Shown here: positions 58,278-64,000 of the stretch, in pieces | Layout: each line of letters begins with the position of its first letter | Numbering within the stretch: the first letter of the stretch is position 1 | Source: JBBQNJ01 sp038329845 | GTDB taxonomy: Bacteria > Planctomycetota > Phycisphaerae > Tepidisphaerales > Tepidisphaeraceae | Direction: 5' to 3' | Assembly (NCBI GenBank): GCA_038329845.1 | Contig: JBBQNJ010000012.1 | Coordinates: 1-64,000, forward strand | DNA length: 64,000 nucleotides | Made by a program: the position numbers and the translations under genes | The notes under the pieces: generated by a model | What the model was told of the DNA's origin: nothing | What the model saw: only the letters and a program-made list of their open reading frames with translations | Database searches by the model: none

Positions 58278-60401
58278 ATGGACGTTTCGATTCCCGCCAA
58301 CCCGCGCCCGATCGATGTCGCCGCGATGGCGGATTTTCCCGGTTCGACCGAGACGATGATCGAATCGCTCAACGGCATCGGTCCGGCGCGGGCCAAGGAA
58401 CTGCGTCGGCTGGGGGTGGGGACGCTCACCGAGCTGCTGGATTATTTCCCCCGGCGCTACCAGTTCGAGGCCGCCGAGTGCCCGATCGCCCATCTTAAAC
58501 CCAACTGCGTGCAGGTGATTCGCGGCACGGTGACGGCGGTGGATTACATCGTGGGCCGGCGTCCGCGCTTCGAGGCGACGATCGACGACTCCAGCGCCGT
58601 CTGCTCGCTGGTCTGGTTCAACGGTGCCTACCTGCGCCCGCGCATCCACCCCGGCCTGCTGCTGCGCTGCAAGGCCCGGGTGCGGTTCTTCAAGGGGATC
58701 GCGCAGATGTCCCAGCCGAAATGGGAGATCATCGCCGAGGAGGCCGAGCCAATCGCCGACAGCAAGTTCCGCCCGATCTACCCGGCCAGCGAGCGACTCT
58801 CGAGCGAAGCGATCGCGCGGATCATCGAGCAGAATATCGACCAGGCCCTCGAGCAGATCGACGAATGGTTCGAGGCGGCGCTGTTGCGCCAGCGCCGGCT
58901 GATCGGCCGGCGCGAGGCCTACCGGCGAATCCATCTGCCGCTGAACTGGGACGAGGCAGCGCAGGCGCGGCGGCGGATCGTCTACGACGAGCTGATGCTC
59001 ATGCAACTGGGGCTGATCCTGTCCAAGCGGCTGCGCGACGGCCGGCTGAGCGCGCCGATCCTGCGAATCGACAAAACGCTCGACGAGCGCATCTGCCGGC
59101 GATTTGGGTTCGCCCTGACCGCCGCCCAGCGCCGAGCGACGTTCGACATCGTGTCCGATGTGCGCAGCGGTGAGCCGATGAACCGCCTGCTGCAAGGCGA
59201 TGTCGGTTCGGGAAAAACCGTCGTGGCCCTCTACGCGATGCTGGCGGCGGTGGCCAACCGGATGCAGGCGGCGCTGCTGGTGCCGACCGAGGTGCTGGCC
59301 GAGCAGCATTACCTGACCCTCAGTAGCCTGCTGCGCGGCTCGGCGGTCAACCTCGAGCTGTTCACCGGGCGCACTCGCCGTCAATCCGGCGGAAAACTTC
59401 TCGAAGGGCTTAGCGAGGGCCGGACGCACATCGTCGTGGGAACGCAGGCGCTGCTCCAGCCCGACATCGAGTTCGCCAATCTCGGGCTGGTGGTGGCCGA
59501 TGAGCAGCATCGCCTGGGCGTGCGCCAGCGTGCGACGCTCAAGGACAAAGGCCAGGCGCCGCATTATCTGATCATGACCGCCACCCCCATCCCGCGCACG
59601 CTGGCGCTGAGCTATTTCGCGGATTTCGACGTGACGGTCATCGACGAGTTGCCCCCGGGCCGCCAGCCGATCCATACCCGCTGGCTGCGCACGGATCAGG
59701 CGCTGCAGGCCTATGAGCTGATCCGCGCCGAGGCCGCCGCCGGACGACAGGCGTACATCGTGCTTCCCCAGATCGAGGATGACGGGCTGGATGAATCGCG
59801 CGGCGTGCTGCGCGAGTTCGATCGACTGGGCAAGGGACCGCTCAGCGGTCTGCGCCTTCGGATGCTGCACGGGCAGATGTCCACCGAGGACAAGCAGCGG
59901 GCCATGACCGAGTTCCGCGATGGTGGTGCCGATGTGCTGGTGGCGACCACGGTCATCGAGGTCGGGATCGATGTGCCCAATGCGACGGTCATGCTGATCG
60001 ACCAGGCCGACCGCTTCGGGCTTTCGCAGCTTCACCAGTTGCGCGGCCGCGTCGGCCGCGGCAAACGACCGAGCCATTGCCTGCTGATCTCCGACGCTGC
60101 CACCGCCGATGCCGAGGCCCGCCTCCAGGCGATGATGAAAACCCCGGATGGATTCGCCATCGCCGAGATGGATTTGCAGCTTCGCGGCCCGGGCGAGTTT
60201 TTCGGAACCCGCCAGCATGGGCTGCCGGAATTCAAGCTCGCCGACTTAAGCCAGGAGATGGCCCTGCTGCAGCAGGCCCGGGAGGATGCCGCGGCGATTC
60301 TCCTGCGCGACCCGGACCTAGTGGCCCCGACGCATCGCCATCTGCGCGGGGCCTTGGCGCGGCAGTTCGCCGGCGTCCTGCCGCTCGGGCAGATCGGGTG
60401 A
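58278..60401 (+). CDS. recG: ATP-dependent DNA helicase RecG
   Basis: The 707-residue protein has the RecG order: an OB-fold wedge domain (about 60-160: VQVIRGTVTAVDYIVGRRPR), then motor domains. RLLQGDVGSGKTVVALYAML is motif I, LVVADEQHRLGVRQR motif II (DEQH), LIMTATPIPRTLALSYFADF motif III, and VIEVGIDVPNATVMLIDQAD and QLHQLRGRVGRGKRPSHCLL motifs V and VI. It reverses stalled forks and acts on Holliday junctions. It is full length. No operon partner is obvious. Confidence 0.95.
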   Translation: MDVSIPANPRPIDVAAMADFPGSTETMIESLNGIGPARAKELRRLGVGTLTELLDYFPRRYQFEAAECPIAHLKPNCVQVIRGTVTAVDYIVGRRPRFEATIDDSSAVCSLVWFNGAYLRPRIHPGLLLRCKARVRFFKGIAQMSQPKWEIIAEEAEPIADSKFRPIYPASERLSSEAIARIIEQNIDQALEQIDEWFEAALLRQRRLIGRREAYRRIHLPLNWDEAAQARRRIVYDELMLMQLGLILSKRLRDGRLSAPILRIDKTLDERICRRFGFALTAAQRRATFDIVSDVRSGEPMNRLLQGDVGSGKTVVALYAMLAAVANRMQAALLVPTEVLAEQHYLTLSSLLRGSAVNLELFTGRTRRQSGGKLLEGLSEGRTHIVVGTQALLQPDIEFANLGLVVADEQHRLGVRQRATLKDKGQAPHYLIMTATPIPRTLALSYFADFDVTVIDELPPGRQPIHTRWLRTDQALQAYELIRAEAAAGRQAYIVLPQIEDDGLDESRGVLREFDRLGKGPLSGLRLRMLHGQMSTEDKQRAMTEFRDGGADVLVATTVIEVGIDVPNATVMLIDQADRFGLSQLHQLRGRVGRGKRPSHCLLISDAATADAEARLQAMMKTPDGFAIAEMDLQLRGPGEFFGTRQHGLPEFKLADLSQEMALLQQAREDAAAILLRDPDLVAPTHRHLRGALARQFAGVLPLGQIG

Positions 60402-60612
60402 TCGCTCCATCGCCGTTTTCAGCCGCCGCCGTTTTTTGCCGTCGCAGTTTTTTTTTGCTGCCGTTTTTCTTGTCCGTTATTTTTTCCGTCGCCGTTTTCT
60501 GTCCGTCGGTTTTCTTGTCCGTCGTTCTCCTGTCCGTCGTTTTTTTGTCCGGTCGGTTTTCTTGTCTGTCGTTCTTTTTCGTAGTCGGCTTTTTTCGACC
60601 GTCGCCGCAACC
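60402..60612. repeat. T-rich low-complexity stretch
   Basis: Imperfect units of about 14-18 bases (such as CGTTTTCTTGTCCGTCG) repeat along the spacer. On the minus strand this reads as a Lys-rich frame. No gene is supported on either strand. Confidence 0.6.
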
Positions 60613-61653
60613 ATGCCCAACATCGGATCCATTCAACTCGCGACCCCGTTCTGCCAAGCCGGACTGGCCGGCTATTCCGACCGCGCCATGCGTCTAGTGG
60701 CCCGACGCCGCGGCTGCGGGTACGCCGTCACCGAATCGCTGCTCGACATCATCATGCTCAGCGGCGGGCTGGGTCTGCAAAAAAGCATCGACATCAACGA
60801 TGAGGATCATCCCATCGCCGGTCAGGTGATCGGCGCCGAGCCGCATCAACTCGCGGCGGCGGGGCGCATCCTCTGCGACCGTGGCTACGACGTGGTGGAC
60901 CTGAACTTCGCCTGCCCGGTCAAGAAGATCAAGAACAAATCGCGCGGCGGGCAGTTGCTCCAGGATGTTCCCCGCGCCATCGACTGCCTTAAGGCGCTGC
61001 GCGACGCAGCGCCGGCGAACGTGCCGACGACGGTGTCGCTGCGCCGCGGGTACGATGATTCGCCGCGCTCGGCCGAGGCGTTCGAGCGGATCGTCGAGTC
61101 GGCATGGGAAAACGGCTACGCGGCGATCCGCGTCCACGCCCGCACGGTCGAGCAGAAGTACCAGGGACAAAGCCACTGGCCCTTTTTGACCCGCCTCAAG
61201 CAGCGCTATCCCAATCGCACGATTCTCGGTAGCGGCGACGTGTTCACCGCCGAAGACGCCGTGCGAATGCTGAGCGAAACCGGCGTGGACATCGTATGGA
61301 TCGCCCGCGGCGCCATCGGCAATCCGTGGATTTTCGCCCAGGCGCAGGCGCTGCTCGAGGGTCGCGGCGACGCGATTCAGCCGCCGACCCTTCATCAGCA
61401 GCGCGATGCCTTGGCCGAGCATTTTGCGTTAGCGATGCAACTGCACGGCGAGCCGCTGGCGGGGCGGCGAATGCGGAAAATGGGGATCAAATACGCCCGT
61501 TTTCACCCGGAAAGCGCCCGGGTGAAATTCGAGTTCATCGCGGTTCATTCGCTGCGCGACTTCTCGGCGGCGCTGGATCGCTGGTACCGCCACGACGGCA
61601 CCGGCGTCTGGCCCGACGGGCGCATCGTCGATGAAGTGAACGCGACGGAGTAA
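60613..61653 (+). CDS. tRNA-dihydrouridine synthase
   Basis: I take the ATG at 60613, because the family begins like SIQLATPFCQAGLAGYSDRA; longer frames into the T-rich repeat are unlikely. The 346-residue enzyme is a TIM barrel with FMN: YAVTESLLDIIMLSGG, the active-site Cys in VDLNFACPVKKIKNKSRGGQ, RVHARTVEQKYQGQSHWPFL and VWIARGAIGNPWIFAQ. It reduces uridine to dihydrouridine in tRNA. The CPxKK and RGAIGNPW segments suggest DusB-like, but the subgroup is not certain. Confidence 0.9.
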   Translation: MPNIGSIQLATPFCQAGLAGYSDRAMRLVARRRGCGYAVTESLLDIIMLSGGLGLQKSIDINDEDHPIAGQVIGAEPHQLAAAGRILCDRGYDVVDLNFACPVKKIKNKSRGGQLLQDVPRAIDCLKALRDAAPANVPTTVSLRRGYDDSPRSAEAFERIVESAWENGYAAIRVHARTVEQKYQGQSHWPFLTRLKQRYPNRTILGSGDVFTAEDAVRMLSETGVDIVWIARGAIGNPWIFAQAQALLEGRGDAIQPPTLHQQRDALAEHFALAMQLHGEPLAGRRMRKMGIKYARFHPESARVKFEFIAVHSLRDFSAALDRWYRHDGTGVWPDGRIVDEVNATE

Positions 61654-61696
61654 CCCGCGCGAAAAAAAAATTCGCTGGCGCGCCGACAAAAAAACA

Positions 61697-61725
61697 TTGA
61701 CTGGCGTTTCAATCAAGACTACATT
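61697..61725 (+). promoter_or_regulatory. Sigma70-like promoter of the lysine-rich micro-ORF
   Basis: TTGACT (61697-61702) and TACATT (61720-61725) are 17 bases apart. Transcription would begin near 61732, just before the ribosome binding site. Confidence 0.65.
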
Positions 61726-61755
61726 TGCGTTCAGAAAGGAGGTGACTTAATCGCC

Positions 61756-61824
61756 ATGGCTAAGAAGGCAGCAAAGAAGTCGTCCAAGAAGACGACCAAG
61801 AAGACGACCAAGAAGAGCAAGTAA
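61756..61824 (+). CDS. Lysine-rich micro-protein (22 residues)
   Basis: The frame reads MAKKAAKKSSKKTTKKTTKK followed by SK and TAA. Half of its residues are Lys, arranged as repeating AAKK, SSKK and TTKK quartets, like the tails of histone H1-like or HU-type DNA-binding proteins. The ribosome binding site AAGGAGGTGA (61736-61745) is almost the perfect anti-Shine-Dalgarno complement. The unit has its own promoter and an intrinsic terminator (61946-61981), giving a transcript of about 250 bases with 120 bases of untranslated 3' region. It could be a nucleic-acid-binding peptide or an RNA that also has a coding function. I know no named family. Confidence 0.6.
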   Translation: MAKKAAKKSSKKTTKKTTKKSK

Positions 61825-61945
61825 TTTGCTCGCATTCGCCGGCCCCGTGGCTCGCCTTGGGTGAGACCGGCGAGATTGGTCAAACGCCTCGAAGTCACTC
61901 TTACCGTTTTGGGCCTTGGCTCCACTTAGGCCTCGAAACAAAAAG

Positions 61946-61981
61946 GAACCTTCTACCGCCACGGCAGAAGGTTCTTTTTTT
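61946..61981 (+). terminator. Rho-independent terminator after the micro-ORF
   Basis: GAACCTTCT and AGAAGGTTC form a perfect 9-bp stem around an 11-base loop, followed by TTTTTTT. Confidence 0.88.
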
Positions 61982-62042
61982 GCGCGAGGGAAGGAGTGAG
62001 TGAGAGGGTGAGGGGGCGGCACGGCGGTAAGGCGACGCCCGC

Positions 62043-62160
62043 CCCGTTAGCCCGACGCGCCAGCGAGGGAATCCGGGGGTGCCGAAGCGATGCCCGCATC
62101 GCGTCCCCGTTAGCCCGACGCGCCAGCGAGGGAATGTGGCGAAGCGCCAGCGAGGGAACC
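62043..62160. repeat. LARRASEG-type intergenic repeat, two full copies and one partial
   Basis: CCGTTAGCCCGACGCGCCAG continuing CGAGGGAA occurs at 62043-62074 and 62104-62135; AGCGCCAGCGAGGGAA follows near 62143. In translation the unit reads LARRASEG, a known false-protein signature of planctomycete spacers. Confidence 0.8.
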
Positions 62161-62184
62161 CGAGCCGACACGGAATGCTACGAC

Positions 62185-62253
62185 TACGACGCGGCCCGCG
62201 CGAAAACTACGACGCAGCCCGCGCGAAAACTACGACGCAGCCCGCGCGAAAAC
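62185..62253. repeat. 23-bp tandem array, three units
   Basis: TACGACGCAGCCCGCGCGAA plus AAC repeats three times (unit 1 has one substitution). The period is not a multiple of three, so it does not keep a frame. Confidence 0.88.
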
Positions 62254-62348
62254 GCGGCGACTGCGGCCCGCGACGGTCGCCAACGCGTCCCCAACAAACC
62301 CCGTCCCTCTACCCACCCCCTGGCTCCTCCACCCCTGCCACACTCCCC

Positions 62349-63116
62349 TTACGGCTTCCGGTCCCCGTAGGTATATCGCGCCCACGTCCAGAAGCCGGAA
62401 TAGGGGTTGCGATTGCTATAAATGCTATACGACGAAGTGTATCCCGGATACACCTTCACCTCCGACCACGGGATCCACATCGCCGAGCCGTCCTGGAAAC
62501 CGGCGCAGATACCGCCGCGATGACCGAACTCCGAATTCGCCAAGTTGTTCGGGTCGGTGATGTAGTCGGCCACGAGGATCGGCGAAACGTTTCGGGCCGA
62601 CTGGGCGCCGACGAGATACAGGTTGGCCCGCGTGCGCTGGGCGGGGTTCGGGTTATTCAGGTCGTTCCACCCGATAGCCGTGCAGAACTTGCCGCAGTAG
62701 GTGGTGTACGTTTCGTTCTTGCTGGTCGGGTTCTTGATGATCTCGTTCAGGACGTGGCCGGGTTGCCGCCAGTTCCAGGTGGGCGTGGACGCCGGGCAGA
62801 ACGGGACGCGCGGGTCGGCGGACATATACTTCCAGTACATCAGCGCCCCGATCCCCTCGATAATCGGGGTGTTGCTCTTGATACGGTCGAGCCAGGAACC
62901 ATCGGTATTCGGGTAGATTTTGACCTCCTGGGCATACATGGTCGCGGCCAGAACGATCTGGCGCTCGTTGCTCAGGCAGGAGATTCGCATCGCCGTTTCG
63001 CGGGCCTTCATCAAGGCCGGTAACAAAATAGAGATAAGAACGGCGATAATGCCGATCACCACAAGCAATTCGACAAGGGTAAACCCGCGAATCCGGTCCA
63101 GTTTCGATGTCTGCAT
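62349..63116 (-). CDS. Prepilin-type N-terminal methylated protein
   Basis: The 255-residue protein begins MQTSKLDRIRGFTLVELLVV, a perfect prepilin signal with the cleaved Gly and Glu5. A long hydrophobic helix follows, then ISCLSNERQIVLAATMYAQE and GHRGGICAGFQDGSAMWIPW at the C-terminus. The last is a variant of the H.GG.N..F.DGSV motif seen in large families of pilin-like proteins in Planctomycetes. It is probably exported and packed in a pseudopilus or surface fibre. It diverges from a LacI-family regulator. TATAAT lies on the minus strand at 63140-63135, possibly its -10 box. Confidence 0.85.
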   Translation of the reverse strand: MQTSKLDRIRGFTLVELLVVIGIIAVLISILLPALMKARETAMRISCLSNERQIVLAATMYAQEVKIYPNTDGSWLDRIKSNTPIIEGIGALMYWKYMSADPRVPFCPASTPTWNWRQPGHVLNEIIKNPTSKNETYTTYCGKFCTAIGWNDLNNPNPAQRTRANLYLVGAQSARNVSPILVADYITDPNNLANSEFGHRGGICAGFQDGSAMWIPWSEVKVYPGYTSSYSIYSNRNPYSGFWTWARYTYGDRKP

Positions 63117-63350
63117 GGCCGCGCTCCCGACTAAATTATACCCGACCGAGATGATCCTGGAACTTACTTGCGATGAATCATATCACCCGCCCGCGTTCCT
63201 GTCAAGAAATATTTGCATACGGGGAATTCCCCACGATTATCCAAAAAAATTAATCTGATTTTTCCCTTGCATTCCGTCCACGCCGGGGTAGAATAGGACA
63301 ACTAGTTGCAATTCTGCCCGTTTTCCTGAACGCGCATCGAGGTCTTGGCT

Positions 63351-64000
63351 ATGGTCGGTCGCAGCGTCGTCAATCTGAAGCGCATCGCCACCGAGGCGAA
63401 TCTCTCGATTCCCACGGTCTCGCGGATTCTCAGCGGAAAAGACCGCTGTACCCCCGAAACCCGCGATCGCGTCTCCGAAATCGCCAAGCGGCTGCGTTAT
63501 CGGCCCAATCTGCTTGTCCGGGGCATCCAAAGCGGCAAAACCGGCAGCATCGGGGTGCTGGTCCACATCAGCGACGAGTTTTTCGCCCGCATGGCCGAGG
63601 GAATCCACGATGGCCTGGTCGCCGCCGACCGGGTTCCCATTTTTCTCTGGTCCAAGGGCAACTCCGAGGCCGCCCCGACCGAATTGCAGCAGCTTCACCG
63701 CCTGGTTGACCGCCGCGTGGATGGGATCATCTTGCATCCCCGCCAAGATTCGGTGGATGAGGCGTATTTGCGCGAGGTCTGGGATCGCAATCTGCCCCTG
63801 GTGACGATCGACCGGGAATTGGCCGCCACCCACGCCGATTTTGTCGGCACCGACGACGCCGCCGGGGCCCGGCTCGCCGCCGAACACCTGCTGTCGCTGG
63901 GTCATCGTCGCCTGGGCCATTTGTCCGGCCCGCGAACGGTGACGACGGCCTATTGGCGTGCCAACGGGTTCGAGAAAGGTGCCGCCGAGGCCGGGCTGAG
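63351..64000 (+). CDS. LacI-family transcriptional regulator (cut by window edge)
   Basis: The open frame from the ATG at 63351 runs past the window. The N-terminus is a LacI-type helix-turn-helix and hinge: NLKRIATEANLSIPTVSRIL, then SGKDRCTPETRDRVSEIAKR and LRYRPNLLVRGIQSGKTGSI. A periplasmic-binding-like effector domain follows (IGVLVHISDEFFARMAEGIH). It would repress or activate sugar-related genes. Its divergence from the pilin-like gene suggests, but does not show, that it controls it. Confidence 0.9.
   Translation, partial: MVGRSVVNLKRIATEANLSIPTVSRILSGKDRCTPETRDRVSEIAKRLRYRPNLLVRGIQSGKTGSIGVLVHISDEFFARMAEGIHDGLVAADRVPIFLWSKGNSEAAPTELQQLHRLVDRRVDGIILHPRQDSVDEAYLREVWDRNLPLVTIDRELAATHADFVGTDDAAGARLAAEHLLSLGHRRLGHLSGPRTVTTAYWRANGFEKGAAEAGL

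Larger units (their letters stand above)
61825..62348. other. 3' region of the micro-ORF transcript, terminator and repeats
   Basis: After the terminator (61946-61981) come repeats: two copies of CCCGTTAGCCCGACGCGCCA followed by GCGAGGGAA (62043-62074 and 62104-62135), a shortened third copy, and a 23-bp tandem array (62185-62253). I see no gene. Confidence 0.6.

Noticed and set aside
60232..60657. Lys-rich minus-strand frame over the T-rich repeat
   Set aside because: It has no ribosome binding site, overlaps the recG end, and its composition follows directly from the repeat.
62079..63023. A plus-strand frame through the LARRASEG repeats and the pilin gene
   Set aside because: It is repeat sequence followed by the antisense of a well-supported prepilin-type gene.
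1..64000. tRNA, rRNA or riboswitch genes
   Set aside because: I looked for cloverleaf ends, anti-Shine-Dalgarno-bearing sequence and long conserved leaders and found none that I could support by eye.

Overview
The window is about 64 kb of high-GC bacterial chromosome. The mix of genes points to Planctomycetota, probably a Phycisphaerae-like lineage: two sulfatases, a PEP-CTERM surface protein, prepilin-type proteins with the typical long methylated N-terminus, a SufS-SufE fusion beside SufT, HEAT-repeat secreted proteins, and the intergenic repeat that reads LARRASEG when translated. The lineage call is inference, because no rRNA or tRNA gene is present.

Layout. 1-960: the 3' end of an IS4-like transposase and its terminal repeat, then a repeat-rich spacer. 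960-3436: sufT and a sufS-sufE fusion (minus strand). 3437-6300: a 100-bp miniature element, a PEP-CTERM protein with its own promoter and terminator, and a Fic protein. 6384-13245: one minus-strand operon for a reduced type II secretion or pilus-like machine (ATPase, two GspF proteins, three pseudopilins, one frameshifted), ending in an alpha/beta hydrolase and a lipoprotein. 13407-14873: a sulfatase. 15741-18016: an NfeD-like and flotillin-like pair. 18232-18641: hicBA, enclosed by direct repeats copied from the flotillin 3' end. 18952-22733: tyrA, accA, purQ and a cyclophilin. 23022-30534: an FAD oxidoreductase, then a methyltransferase and glycosyltransferase cluster with a GT87-like membrane protein and an MFS transporter. 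30589-35156: an M48 lipoprotein protease, nested mobile repeats, a second sulfatase and a partly duplicated unknown gene. 35374-41629: holA, an M29 aminopeptidase, an SMR transporter, RarD, a beta-lactamase-fold hydrolase and mnmA. 41712-42312: a VapBC-like pair. 42555-50448: a HEAT protein, a Gfo/Idh oxidoreductase, a lone nuoA, a GlmU-like protein, an SDR and a four-repeat membrane protein. 50526-53211: a PepSY-like protein and a two-component system. 53530-57956: an ABC transporter with a HEAT protein. 58278-61653: recG and a Dus enzyme. 61697-61981: a compact transcription unit with a 22-codon lysine-rich ORF. 62349 to the end: a prepilin-type protein and the start of a LacI-family regulator.

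The most interesting thread is small mobile DNA. Two copies of a 100-102 bp element (3693-3792, 18751-18852) share an end sequence with the IS4-like transposase fragment at the left edge. One copy has a perfect 11-bp target duplication, and an unoccupied paralogous site lies 0.7 kb away. A second miniature family (31719-31840, 50960-51080) has one copy nested inside a long palindrome and the other abutting the start codon of a response regulator. The best candidate for an undescribed gene is the lysine-rich micro-ORF at 61756, which has a promoter, a near-perfect ribosome binding site and a terminator. Many gene pairs overlap by 4 bases (ATGA), so translational coupling is widespread.
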